From an uncultured Desulfobacteraceae bacterium (GTDB lineage Bacteria; Desulfobacterota; Desulfobacteria; Desulfobacterales; UBA5852), in assembly GCA_913060875.1 (NCBI GenBank), contig CAJXSL010000001.1, positions 888,464-952,463 on the forward strand: a stretch of 64,000 bases of DNA, read 5' to 3'. The first letter of the stretch is position 1, and each line of letters opens with the position of its first letter. The position numbers and the translations under genes were made by a program. Under the pieces are notes generated by a model. That model saw only the letters and a list, made by a program, of their open reading frames with translations. It was not told the DNA's origin and did no database searches. This document shows, piece by piece, positions 34,582-43,405 of this stretch.

Positions 34582-34818
34582 TTACATCCCTCCCACCGCC
34601 GGGGCCAGTCCGATACGGTCGCCCGCAGCCAGAACGGTGTCGAAGGTCGCCATCCGTCGGTTCACTAGTGCAATTTTGACATCCCGCCGGGGGATGCCGG
34701 CCTGGTCGATCAAATCTCCCAATGTCTGGCCTTCAACGAGATCATAGGGCGTGCTGTCGCGGTAATCGCAAGTATTCTGACGGGCCAGGCTGGAAAAACA
34801 AACGAGGTTGACTTTCAT
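34582..34818 (-). CDS. MoaD/ThiS-type ubiquitin-fold sulfur carrier
   Basis: A 78-residue protein with a beta-grasp pattern (MKVNLVCFSSLARQN, then YDLVEGQTLGDLIDQAGIPRRDVKIALVNRRMATFDTVLAAGDRIGLAPAVGGM). The L-x-P-x-V-G-G end is that of MoaD-like sulfur carriers for molybdopterin or tungstopterin cofactor synthesis. The usual terminal Gly-Gly is followed here by one Met, which would have to be removed, or the protein does not act as a thiocarboxylate. AGGAGG precedes ATG 34818. No other moa gene is adjacent. Confidence 0.82.
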   Translation of the reverse strand: MKVNLVCFSSLARQNTCDYRDSTPYDLVEGQTLGDLIDQAGIPRRDVKIALVNRRMATFDTVLAAGDRIGLAPAVGGM

Positions 34819-35147
34819 TTGGACCTCCTGATTTGTTAGATTGGTTGTATGGCTCAAAGAATAGTGCCCGTGCGAACGGCGGCAACCGTGGTTTTTTATG
34901 GGACTATCGAGTGCTAAAACCCATCATTGTACATACGGACCCGTGTACGTTGCCGTTTGATCGGTCATGGCGGGCCATGTGGTGCGATTGGAAAGTCGCC
35001 AGAGACGAGGATTGCACGACAGGCCGGGAGGATCCTTCGGATCTGCGAAAGTATGATTATTGTTGAGTCTGGTTGTCCATCATTGCGGATGGCGCTACGA
35101 AGGTTTTGCCATTCCGTTTGTAGACGCACGGAGGGTGGAGGCGGATT
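34819..35147. other. Intergenic region, 329 bp
   Basis: Divergent spacer between the MoaD-like gene and the Kef-type antiporter gene. No gene, clear promoter or inverted repeat was seen. Confidence 0.4.
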
Positions 35148-36821
35148 ATGGATATGTGGCTCCTGATTACGGAAATCGTTCTGCTGCTGGGGCTGGCCTT
35201 TGTGCTGGGGGCCCTGGCGCAGCGCTTCAGGCAGAGTGCTATCGTGGGATACTTGTTGGCCGGCGCTGTTTTGGGACCCGTGATGTTCAACAAGGAGGCT
35301 GTTCAGCAGGTGGCGGAACTGGGGGTCGCTCTCCTGCTGTTCTCCATTGGCCTGGAGTTTTCCTTCAGTCGCCTCAGGCGCATGGGCGCGCGTGCTTTTA
35401 TGCTGGGGGTTCTGCAGATTCTGGTGACCCTGGGTGTCTTTACGCTGGTTTTTGCTACGCGGGGGGCTCTTCCCCAGGCCCTCGGCCTGGGGGCCATCGT
35501 CGCCCTGAGTTCCACGGCCATCGTTTTGCGGGTGTTGGTGGACCGCACTGAAATCGACTCCCTCCATGGCCGCAATGCCCTGGCGATTCTGCTGACCCAG
35601 GACGCCGCTGTGGTGCCGCTCGTCCTGCTGGTCACCATTTTGGGACATGGCGGCAATATCCAGGGCGTTAGCCTGCACATTATCCGTACCCTGTCAGCGG
35701 CCGGCGGTCTGGCGGCGGTGTTCTATGGACTTTTTTATGTTGTTATTCCCAAGGCGCTGATGTCCCGCGGGATTTTTGCCAATCGCGAACTGGTCGTCCT
35801 GCTGGCCATCGCCATCGGGTTGGGATCGGCCTGGGCGGCCCATGCCATAGGCCTTTCGCCTGCCCTGGGGGCCTTTATCGCCGGCATGCTGCTGGCGGAA
35901 TCCCCCTTCGCAACTCAGATCCGGTCCGACATCGTCTCCCTGCGGACGTTGTTTGTCACGCTGTTTTTCACCTCCATCGGCATGCTGGCCGATCCGGGGT
36001 GGTTTCTGGCCAACTGGATCCAGGCCCTTTTTTGGCTGGCGGCGGTAGTGATTCTTAAAGCGACGATTATCTTCGGTATCGGTACCCTGCTTCGCATCCG
36101 GCCGATGCCGGCCCTGGCAACAGGGGTCGCCCTGGCACAGATCGGGGAGTTTTCGTTTGTACTGGCCACTGAAGCTCACCGGGGTGGCATCATTGCCGCG
36201 GACGATTTTGATCTGATCGTTACGGTGACCATCCTGTCAATGTTTCTGGCCCCCTACATGGTCACCTACGCCCTGCCGCTGGCTGCCCGCGTCCTGTCTG
36301 TTTTCGGTAAGCGTCGGGAACCGCCGGGACCGGAGGCGGCTTCCGAACCGGTGTCGTCCCTTTGTATCCGGACTTTTATTATCGGTTTCGGACCCGCCGG
36401 CCAGCAGGTGGCCGACCAGCTTCTGGAAAACGGCGTGTCGCCGACGGTAATCGAGCTGAATCCGGAAAGTGCTGCCATTGCCCGCCGGAAAGACCTGCCC
36501 GTCCACATGGTCGACGCCACCAGCGCCGACGCCATCTCCCATGTTGGCATCACCGGAACGTGCCTGGCGATCGTTACGGTCCCCGATCCCCGGTCCTCCC
36601 AGGCAATCATTCGCAATATCCGGTTGTTCGCGCCCCAAACGACGATCATCGCCCGCAGCCGTTATCACATTGCCTCGGACAGCCTGAAAGCCGCCGGAGC
36701 CTCTCTGGTGGTGGATGAAGAGAACACCATCGGGGATGAACTGGCCCGGGAAACGGTCGAATCCCTGCGGAATGCCAGGCGCGAGGCTTTAGGGTGCGCC
36801 CTGGCCGGCGAGCAGCCCTGA
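35148..36821 (+). CDS. Kef/RosB-type cation:proton antiporter with TrkA-N domain
   Basis: A 557-residue membrane protein. Residues about 5-385 form the 12-helix Na+/H+ exchanger (CPA2) domain, with FSIGLEFSFSRLRRMG, ALSSTAIVLRVLVDR, NALAILLTQDAAVVPLVLL and GLSPALGAFIAGMLLAESPF. A cytoplasmic TrkA-N Rossmann domain at about 405-525 (TFIIGFGPAGQQVADQLLENGVSPTVIELN) binds NAD(H) or nucleotides. There is no TrkA-C domain. It probably exports potassium or exchanges sodium or potassium for protons, gated by the cytosolic domain. ATG 35148 follows GGTGGAGGCGG; the alternative ATG 35154 is two codons on. Confidence 0.92.
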   Translation: MDMWLLITEIVLLLGLAFVLGALAQRFRQSAIVGYLLAGAVLGPVMFNKEAVQQVAELGVALLLFSIGLEFSFSRLRRMGARAFMLGVLQILVTLGVFTLVFATRGALPQALGLGAIVALSSTAIVLRVLVDRTEIDSLHGRNALAILLTQDAAVVPLVLLVTILGHGGNIQGVSLHIIRTLSAAGGLAAVFYGLFYVVIPKALMSRGIFANRELVVLLAIAIGLGSAWAAHAIGLSPALGAFIAGMLLAESPFATQIRSDIVSLRTLFVTLFFTSIGMLADPGWFLANWIQALFWLAAVVILKATIIFGIGTLLRIRPMPALATGVALAQIGEFSFVLATEAHRGGIIAADDFDLIVTVTILSMFLAPYMVTYALPLAARVLSVFGKRREPPGPEAASEPVSSLCIRTFIIGFGPAGQQVADQLLENGVSPTVIELNPESAAIARRKDLPVHMVDATSADAISHVGITGTCLAIVTVPDPRSSQAIIRNIRLFAPQTTIIARSRYHIASDSLKAAGASLVVDEENTIGDELARETVESLRNARREALGCALAGEQP

Positions 36822-36943
36822 CACGGTCGGGTTTCGATTATGCCGCCATCGATTGCTTTCCGCCCCAGGGGGGCTTAGCATTGGGATATGCACTCCACCT
36901 CTGGTGGAGAACCTGGAGAGGTTTTAATGATAAGGAGTATGAC

Positions 36944-37501
36944 ATGACCATTGATCTCAACGCGGTTCAGGACCAGAAAGTGCAGCTTTCGGACGGCAGC
37001 CGTATCCGTCTCGGGCAGTTGTGGGAGCACCAGACCCTTGTTCTGGTGTTCCTGCGTCATTACGGATGACCCTTCTGTCGCGACCAAGTGGCGCAGTTGC
37101 GCCGCCAGGCCGATGCTTTCAAGGAAGCCGGTGCCCGGGTTGTACTGGTGGGGCTCGGAACCTTGGAAGCGACAAAGGCGTTTCAATCCCGTTTTGACGT
37201 CCCGTTCACCATGATCGCCGATCCGCAGAAGCAATTGTTCAACGCCTTCCAACTCAAGCAGGCCGGCCCCAAAGACCTCCTGTCCCTCGGCATGGCCGCA
37301 AAGGGCTTGTCCGCCATGTTCCGAGGACATCACCTGGGTATCCCCAAAGGGGACGTTCGCCAACTTCCCGGTGTTTTCATTATCGATACGGGCGGCCGGA
37401 TTTGTTTCCGCCATTACGCCCGCAATCCTGCCGATCACCCGTCCGCCGAGGATCTGCTGGTCCGTGTCCGGACGACGTTAAGCCCGCACGCGTCGGCCTG
37501 A
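36944..37501 (+). CDS. Peroxiredoxin-like selenoprotein (UGA read as selenocysteine)
   Basis: A 185-residue thioredoxin-fold protein of the AhpC-TSA/Prx-like group if the in-frame TGA at 37067-37069 is read as selenocysteine (residue 42). The sequence is VLVFLRHYG-U-PFCRDQVAQLRRQ; relatives have CxxC at this place, so U42-x2-C45 is the redox pair. The reading frame continues unbroken for 143 more codons with family-typical ARVVLVGLGTLEATKAFQ, FTMIADPQKQLFNAF and LPGVFIIDTGGRICFRHYARNPADHP. A hairpin suited to a bacterial SECIS lies just downstream. AAGGAG is seven bases before ATG 36944. It should reduce peroxides or disulfides in the cytoplasm. The alternative, a nonsense pseudogene, is much less likely. 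Confidence 0.88.
37067..37103 (+). promoter_or_regulatory. Sec UGA codon and candidate bacterial SECIS element
   Basis: After the UGA at 37067-37069, GGCGC (37090-37094) pairs with GCGCC (37099-37103) around an AGTT loop. The apical loop lies about 25 bases after the UGA and contains a G, as expected for SelB-recognised bacterial SECIS hairpins. A lower stem is possible but less clear. Confidence 0.65.
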
Positions 37502-37636
37502 CCGATACGCAGCCCGTTCAGCATCGATCTGCCTTCAGGCGTTTGGCGGCGATACGAAGGCCACCTGTCCGGTGGAAAAATTGACGTATTTCGGTGGACG
37601 ATGGCGGCTTGCCCGGCAGTGGAGATGGGCTCTGTT

Positions 37637-39172
37637 TTAGGCCACCTGCCGCGTGGGGGATTCGACCGCCCGACGCAGGTGGTCGAGGGAATAGGGCAGC
37701 AGAAGCTCGTAAAGATCGATATAGGCCGCGGCAGCCTCCTGATGGGCCTCGCCCTCCATGGCCGCCGCCATGATGCGGTGCAGCTGACGACTCCGGACGG
37801 CGTCGGGCTGATGGTAGAAGGTCATGGCCTGATCGATGGCCCAGTTCAAGCCGTCGGCATCGAATGTTTCAAAGAGGAAACCGTTGCCGCGGTCGTTCGG
37901 CACATCCAGGGGGGAGACGGAATCCTTGATGCCGCCGGTGGCATGGCCCACCGGCAGAGCGCCGTAACGGTGGCCGATCTTGCAGGGCATGCCGCAAGGT
38001 TCGTACTGGACGGGCATGAGCACGAAGTCGGCGGCGGCGAACGCCAAGCGCTGACGGCCGGCATCGAAACCCCATATGGTGACGCGGTCGTCGGCCGCGT
38101 GCTGATGCACCAGTTTGCGGAAATGGGCGTGCAGGTCGCCGTCGGCGATAAAGACCAGTTGCAGGCCTTCGTGGGCATAACGGGCCAGAAGATCGGGCAG
38201 GATGGCTGCCATCAGCCAGCAGCCCCGGCGCCCGCCGCCCAGGCGTGTCGGCCAGAAGAAAAGGGGTGCCCGGGAGTCCATGCGCAGACTGAGAAGCTCC
38301 TGCAGGCGAAGCTTGTTGAAGGCTTTGCCGGAGGCATGGCTGTGGGCGTCGTAGCAGCGAATCAACGAGCTGTCCGTTCGGGGGTTGAAATGGGGGGGCG
38401 GCACCTGCGCAATAGCGGTCAGGCAGCCGTCACGATGTTTGTGGTGCAGTTCTCTCTTGAGGCTCGGGGCAATGAAATCGCATGCCTCATCCATGATTTG
38501 TGCCAGAAAGGTATGGCTGACCGTGTTGACCAGCCCGGCGGCATAGACACCGCTGGCCAGCAGGTCGGCCGGATTGGTATTCCGGGTGTCCTCGTAGCTG
38601 CCGGGCAGGTTGGCATAATAGCAGTGCTGCCAGAAGGCCGCGGCGTCGATGCCGCGTTCCTCGATTGCCACCAGGGGCAACTGGACGGTGTTCAGATTGT
38701 AGAGGGTAAACAGACAGGGGATACCCAGTGCGCGCGCCAGGGGTGGAATCAGGCCCGTCATCCAGTCGTGGCAATGGATCAGGTCCGGCCGCACGGCCGG
38801 CAGGACCTGGTGCATGACTTCCCGCTGGAAGGCCAGGGCAATCTTGATATTCTCCAGGCTTTTGTCCACCAGCAGCTGCTGCGGATAATAAAACGCCCGA
38901 TCCTTGACCAGGTGAATTTGCCGGTCGCTACGGGGGTAAGCGATATTATCCGGCAGATAGACGCACTCGCGGCGGAATATATTGCGATAGTGGGGCATGG
39001 CCACGTGGACATCGGCGCCTGCGGCTCCGAGTTGCTGCACCAGGTTGGCACAAACGTCTCCCAACCCTCCGGCCCGCGCGGCAATCATCCGCATTTCCGA
39101 CACCGTCGGGTCGGGCAGGGCCGAAACCTCGTGGGTCACGATCAGGATGCGTGGATTCGGGGCGGGTGCCAT
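37637..39172 (-). CDS. glgA: Glycogen/starch synthase-type glycosyltransferase (GT5)
   Basis: A 511-residue GT-B enzyme. The N-terminal domain (about 1-255) carries MIAARAGGLGDVCANL (glycine loop for ADP-glucose), DLIHCHDWMTGLIP and NPADLLASGVYAAGLVNTVSHTF. The C-terminal domain has FFWPTRLGGGRRG, ADFVLMPVQYEPCGMPCKIGHRYGALPVGHATGGIKDSV, the E-x7-E-like catalytic region, and a helical tail. Known synthases have Lys-x-Gly-Gly-Leu where this one has Arg-Ala-Gly-Gly-Leu, and most have EPCGLxQ where EPCGMPC occurs. It probably elongates alpha-1,4-glucan. The ATG at 39172 lacks a strong ribosome site. No other glycogen gene is adjacent. Confidence 0.85.
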   Translation of the reverse strand: MAPAPNPRILIVTHEVSALPDPTVSEMRMIAARAGGLGDVCANLVQQLGAAGADVHVAMPHYRNIFRRECVYLPDNIAYPRSDRQIHLVKDRAFYYPQQLLVDKSLENIKIALAFQREVMHQVLPAVRPDLIHCHDWMTGLIPPLARALGIPCLFTLYNLNTVQLPLVAIEERGIDAAAFWQHCYYANLPGSYEDTRNTNPADLLASGVYAAGLVNTVSHTFLAQIMDEACDFIAPSLKRELHHKHRDGCLTAIAQVPPPHFNPRTDSSLIRCYDAHSHASGKAFNKLRLQELLSLRMDSRAPLFFWPTRLGGGRRGCWLMAAILPDLLARYAHEGLQLVFIADGDLHAHFRKLVHQHAADDRVTIWGFDAGRQRLAFAAADFVLMPVQYEPCGMPCKIGHRYGALPVGHATGGIKDSVSPLDVPNDRGNGFLFETFDADGLNWAIDQAMTFYHQPDAVRSRQLHRIMAAAMEGEAHQEAAAAYIDLYELLLPYSLDHLRRAVESPTRQVA

Positions 39173-39288
39173 AGCGCGGTTTCCGGTTGTGTCGTGTCAT
39201 GGCATGTGTGGTGCCAAGGCCTCCAAACGGTGTCAAAACCGAGTGAGAATGCTGCCGGGGGCCGAAAGATGCCATTTATGGACGGACA

Positions 39289-39825
39289 CTAGTTAACGGC
39301 AAGTGCAGGTTTTTTGATGTTCTGGTTGCGACGCGGCAATGCCGGGCCATGGGGGGCATATCCTCCCGGCTGACGCAAACCGTCGCGGGTGAAGGCGGAC
39401 ACCGGGACGGTCTTCTGTGCGGGCATATCGGTGCGAAAGGCATCGGGCAGACCGAGGGCCGTGACCACATTGCTGAGGGCCTTGATGTCAAAAGGCTTGA
39501 ACAACCAGTCGTCGATTTCCCGGCAATCGCTATAATCCGCGGCCTGGCTGATGCCGCCGCCGGTCATGATGACCACCCTGGTGCGGGGATGCGCCTGCTT
39601 GATCCGGCAGGCCAATTCATAGCCGTTGGCCAGGGGGAGGTGAAAATCGGACACCATCAGGTCGTAGCGTTGTTTCCCGATGAGATCCAGCGCTGTGGCG
39701 CTGTTACAGGCCGCGCTCACCGGATAGCCAAAGCGTGAAAAAATGGCGGTTACGGCCCGCAGCACTTCGGCATTGTTCGCCACCACCAGAACACGGCAAT
39801 CGTTTGGATAGGGAATCATTGTCAT
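39289..39825 (-). CDS. Receiver-domain protein with altered acidic pocket
   Basis: A 178-residue protein: a receiver domain (about 8-125) and a basic, proline-rich tail of about 50 residues with no known output. The phospho-acceptor is kept (YDLMVSDFHLPLANGYELACRI), as are the T in VVIMTGGG and the K in LFKPFD. The paired acidic residues that normally follow the first strand (VDDD/E) are Asn-Asn (VLVVANNAEVLRAV). Such change usually weakens Mg2+ binding and phosphorylation. GGAGGG precedes ATG 39825; the open frame starts at 39903. It stands alone upstream of the glgA-like gene on the same strand. Confidence 0.75.
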   Translation of the reverse strand: MTMIPYPNDCRVLVVANNAEVLRAVTAIFSRFGYPVSAACNSATALDLIGKQRYDLMVSDFHLPLANGYELACRIKQAHPRTRVVIMTGGGISQAADYSDCREIDDWLFKPFDIKALSNVVTALGLPDAFRTDMPAQKTVPVSAFTRDGLRQPGGYAPHGPALPRRNQNIKKPALAVN

Positions 39826-40151
39826 GGCCCTCCATGATGCTGCCTGTGATTGATAGCCAATGGCCGGAACATCTGAGGCGAAATCGAGAGCCGCTGGAAA
39901 CATCGAACGTGGTCGTTGAGGGGCTGGGAGGGTTAACGGTACTTTGGCTGCGGAGAAGTCGTTTTACTGCAAAGATATTTAAATTTAAATATGCTTAGGC
40001 CATTTGTCAAAATGGTTGTCTTCTCCGCTGTGTTTTATTTTCATAACCGTCTTGAAATTCGAGGGAAATTGCTTCGGGCGCGCAAGCTTCAACCCACCAC
40101 CGGCCATATCGGCAGGCCGGCGCAAGGGCTTCCAGCGCAACAGTCCCTAAT

Positions 40152-40835
40152 TTATTCAATGGCAGGCGGCCCGGTCTTGAAAAGCGGAATGGACGACGGG
40201 CAGAGCGCGTTCATGCGGGGCAGGTCTTTCTCCGCACAGTAGCCTTTGGTCATGTAGCCGGCGGCCAGGCCTGCGGCCGTGATGACCTGGATGTGGGTGT
40301 GATAGAACCAGTTGCCGTTTTCATGGAAGTCACCGATTTCGGCAAAGGTATCGCCGGCGGAAAAGGGCGCACCCGTTTCCGGCAGCCGGCTTTTGCAGAG
40401 ATGGCCGTAAAAGCTGTAGAAGGTCTCGAAATGGGGGCCGGCGTGTTTCAGGAGCACATGGCCGCCATAATTGCCCTCGCCGGCTTCATAACCGGTGGCC
40501 TCTACCACCGCGTCCAGGGGGGCGTGCAGGGGGGTGCCCAGAGGGACGATCACGTCAAGACCGAGATGAATAAAGCGTGCTTCGGCCACCATCTGGGGAC
40601 AGTCGGCCAACAGGGTGTCCCGGCGTTCGAGATAGGGGGCCACGCCCCAGCTGTGATGACCGCGGGCCATCGCGTTGTCCAGAACCGCCTGGAAGCCCTT
40701 CTGGTCACGGGGGGACAGGCCGGCCAGCAGCGGGCTGGCCGGCGACAGGTCCGCCACGTAGGGATCGCCTTCCAGGCCGTCGAATACCGGGCAATGCCGG
40801 ACGGCAGGGCTGTAGAGCAGGAACGGGTAGTACAT
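40152..40835 (-). CDS. M23-like (LytM-fold) metallopeptidase-type protein
   Basis: A 227-residue protein without a signal peptide. ARFIHLGLDVIVPLGTPLHAPLDAVVEATGYEAGEGNYGGHVLLKH resembles the M23 H-x-G-x-D metal motif and core, and YSFYGHL and HTHIQVI provide the second and third histidine sites. M23 enzymes cut peptidoglycan or bacteriocins. Without a signal it may instead act on a small molecule in the cytoplasm, as do M23-like proteins near aminotransferase genes. GAGGAG precedes ATG 40835; the upstream frame extends into KamA and is not used. It follows the KamA gene by 41 bases on the same strand, hence probably the same operon. Confidence 0.75.
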   Translation of the reverse strand: MYYPFLLYSPAVRHCPVFDGLEGDPYVADLSPASPLLAGLSPRDQKGFQAVLDNAMARGHHSWGVAPYLERRDTLLADCPQMVAEARFIHLGLDVIVPLGTPLHAPLDAVVEATGYEAGEGNYGGHVLLKHAGPHFETFYSFYGHLCKSRLPETGAPFSAGDTFAEIGDFHENGNWFYHTHIQVITAAGLAAGYMTKGYCAEKDLPRMNALCPSSIPLFKTGPPAIE

Positions 40836-40876
40836 CGTGATCTCCTCAGGACGGGTTTTCCCCTGAATCATCGCTT

Positions 40877-43342
40877 TCAGGACAGGGCAAAGGCGGTCGT
40901 TTTTCGCAGGCCGGTAACCGGCAGGACCGGATGGCCGTCCTCGGAAATGACCGTCTCCGCCGGCCACTCGAATTCAGGATCCATTTCCCGATAGTATTCC
41001 AGTGTGTAAGGGTCAAGCTTTATCGTCAGATCCCGGCCTTCCCCCGTGATGGCGGACGACAGCCCGAAGTCGACGTCCCCCAGGGCGGTTTGAATGATGT
41101 AGCGGGGGATTTCCCGTCCGCTGCCCTCGCGGCGCACCCGGGTGGCGATGTCCACCACATCGTAGAGATCCACCGGATTTTCGGCATTCCAGGAGGCTTG
41201 CAGGGGCAGGCCGGCCAGGTAGAGGTGGTGAAATTCGATGCCGGCCTGGCGATAGGCATAGGCCAGCGCATGGATGATCTCCGCCGTATCGTTGATGCCC
41301 CCCAGCAGGGGGGTGTTGCCGTAGACGGTGATGCCGCGGTTGTTGAGCAACCGCACGACGCGGGTGTGGGCGGGCCCTATGGCTTCGGCCTCGAGAAACT
41401 GGGTTTCGATTTCGAGGCGCAGGGGATTGACGATGCTCAAGCGGTTCAGGTTGCCCAGACGGTCGATGGCCGCCGGTGTGTAAGCCTCGGGATGCTCGGC
41501 GAACTTCAAACTGCGCAGCCGGACGGCATTGACGTGCGGGATGCCCCGGAGCGCATCGATGATGGGGGTGATCCGGGAAAGGGCGTCCACGGCATCTTCC
41601 GGCGAGGCGATGACCACATCGGTGATACGTTCGTCTTTGCGGATATAAGCCAGATCCTCGACCGGGGTGTCGGCTTCGACGGCCACCCGGGTGGCGTGGA
41701 GGCGTTTGATCGTGGTGCTGCCGGTGGACACGATGGACGATTGGATCTGCTGGTCTTCCGGAACCATTTCTCGGAAGGCATCGCGATCCTGGCGGCTGAG
41801 CGCCCGGCGGCCGCCATCGCTTCGTGGGGGGCGGGATCCCAGGAAGAGGGCCTCGTCGCCCATTTGGGCCATGTACTGGATATCGATGGTTCCTTCGGCA
41901 TTGACCCGGATATTCGGGAGTTTGTCGGCCAGGGGCGCGAAGGATTTGAAGTAGTCGGGGGTATAGGGGCTTCGAATCCAAACGAACGCGTCGTTGTCGG
42001 CCACGGGTTCGACCGCCCAGCCGCTGGTGTGCCAGTCCATCTTGCCGATGGGCGTGGCCGTACAGATGCGCGGAATGACACGGTCGGAGAGATGCGCCCG
42101 GAGGTAGCGGCCCGCGGCCAGTCCCCGTGCGATGGGCGACCAGTAGACGCTGTTGCCGTGAATGGGGCTGCAGGGAATGTAGATATAGTGCAGCTCGGCT
42201 CCGGCGCCTCGCAGCCGGCTGAAAAGCTGCACCAGTTCGGGCCCGGTGTCGTTGCAGTCGTTTAAAAAGGGCGTCTGGACATAGACGGCAATCCCGTTTT
42301 TGACCAGTTCGGTGATGATGGCCAGACTCTGGGGGGAGATTTCGTCGGGGTGGATGAAGTGGGTGGCCACCTCCATGCGTTTGCCGCGCTCCTGGAGTTC
42401 CAGGTTCTTGCGTTTGAGATAGGACAAATAGGCCCCGTCGTCAGCCAGAAACAAAGGCGGATAATAGGCGATGGAGCGGGTGGCCAGGCGCAGGGTCTGG
42501 ACATGCTCGATTTCCATGAGGCCGTCGATGGCGGCGGCCATGTTGGCGCGATTCATGAAAGGATCGCCCCCGGTGATGACAATTTCCTTGATGGCAGGGG
42601 ATTGGCGGACATGCTCGACGGCTTTTTTCACCTCGGCCACCGTGGGGTTGGCCTCGTTGCGGGATTCCTTGTGCTTGCGAAAACAGAACCGGCAGTAGAC
42701 GGGGCAGCTCATGTTCAGGAGAAAAATGACGCGGTTGGCGTACATCTGCTCCAGGAGCCCCTGGTGGAACTGGCCGATCCAGGTGTTGGTGTGTCCCGCG
42801 GTATCGAGTTCCTGGACAAAGGGCAGGTACTGGTAGGCCACGTTGCCGGACACCCGCATCTGACGGATGGTGTGCATGCTCAGCCGGACCGGATAGGTGT
42901 CGATAACCTGCTGCATGTCGGCCCGATCGGCATTCGGAACGCGGAGGTTGGCGAGTTTTTCGAGTTGATCGACCGTCTTGACGGATACGAATTTGTCGCC
43001 CGGCAGCACGATTTCGAGGATGGCCATGAGCAGTTGGTGGGGCATGGCGATACCGTTGACGGCAATGGCGGTGGTGCCGTCGGCTTTCCCAAGCATAGCG
43101 AGCAGCTCCGTAAAAAAACCTTCGGGCTTGCCGGCATATCCGCAGGCTTCGAGCAGCCGCGCAAGCCTGGACCGGGCGCTCCCGTCTCCGATCATGGTGT
43201 AGAACGACTCGCCCACAATGGTTTTTTCACCAAAGTGGTCCAGGAAGTCCGTCAGTGCATTTACCAGGTCGGAAAGGGGGACCTGGTTTTCTTCCCCGGA
43301 ATTTTCGAAAATGATGTTGATGCTCGCCTCGTCCGGCCGCAT
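40877..43342 (-). CDS. Double-length KamA-family radical SAM aminomutase
   Basis: An 821-residue protein. Residues about 130-480 form a lysine 2,3-aminomutase-like radical-SAM domain with C213-x3-C217-x2-C220 (NMSCPVYCRFCFRKH), ITGGDPFMNRAN, and TPIGKMDW where the PLP lysine (K434) is expected; the usual GGGGK loop is replaced. Residues about 520-780 repeat the same barrel without cluster cysteines: VVIASPEDAVDALSRITPIIDALRGIPHVNAVRLRSLKF and GITVYGNTPLLGGINDTAEIIHAL match GDPFMNR...HVQTLRLATRS and GIAVYVQTPFLNDCNDTGPELVQL. Canonical KamA enzymes have about 420 residues. GAGGAGGGGG precedes ATG 43342; ATG 43384 is possible but has no ribosome site. Substrate lysine or another amino acid is likely, because an AblB acetyltransferase lies in the divergent set. 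Confidence 0.88.
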   Translation of the reverse strand: MRPDEASINIIFENSGEENQVPLSDLVNALTDFLDHFGEKTIVGESFYTMIGDGSARSRLARLLEACGYAGKPEGFFTELLAMLGKADGTTAIAVNGIAMPHQLLMAILEIVLPGDKFVSVKTVDQLEKLANLRVPNADRADMQQVIDTYPVRLSMHTIRQMRVSGNVAYQYLPFVQELDTAGHTNTWIGQFHQGLLEQMYANRVIFLLNMSCPVYCRFCFRKHKESRNEANPTVAEVKKAVEHVRQSPAIKEIVITGGDPFMNRANMAAAIDGLMEIEHVQTLRLATRSIAYYPPLFLADDGAYLSYLKRKNLELQERGKRMEVATHFIHPDEISPQSLAIITELVKNGIAVYVQTPFLNDCNDTGPELVQLFSRLRGAGAELHYIYIPCSPIHGNSVYWSPIARGLAAGRYLRAHLSDRVIPRICTATPIGKMDWHTSGWAVEPVADNDAFVWIRSPYTPDYFKSFAPLADKLPNIRVNAEGTIDIQYMAQMGDEALFLGSRPPRSDGGRRALSRQDRDAFREMVPEDQQIQSSIVSTGSTTIKRLHATRVAVEADTPVEDLAYIRKDERITDVVIASPEDAVDALSRITPIIDALRGIPHVNAVRLRSLKFAEHPEAYTPAAIDRLGNLNRLSIVNPLRLEIETQFLEAEAIGPAHTRVVRLLNNRGITVYGNTPLLGGINDTAEIIHALAYAYRQAGIEFHHLYLAGLPLQASWNAENPVDLYDVVDIATRVRREGSGREIPRYIIQTALGDVDFGLSSAITGEGRDLTIKLDPYTLEYYREMDPEFEWPAETVISEDGHPVLPVTGLRKTTAFALS

Positions 43343-43405
43343 TGCCCCCTCCTCGATTGCTGAATGAGAATTAGCGATTGACATTTGATTCGGGATCCGT
43401 CATAT

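Noticed and set aside
36794-37069. Reading the UGA at 37067 as a true stop, leaving a truncated peroxiredoxin pseudogene
   Set aside because: The frame continues for 143 codons with family-typical sequence, the UGA falls exactly on the catalytic Cys, and a SECIS-like hairpin follows.
37601-39292. 563-codon plus-strand frame over the glycogen synthase
   Set aside because: It is longer than the synthase, but the minus strand carries clear GT5 motifs, whereas this product has no recognisable domain.
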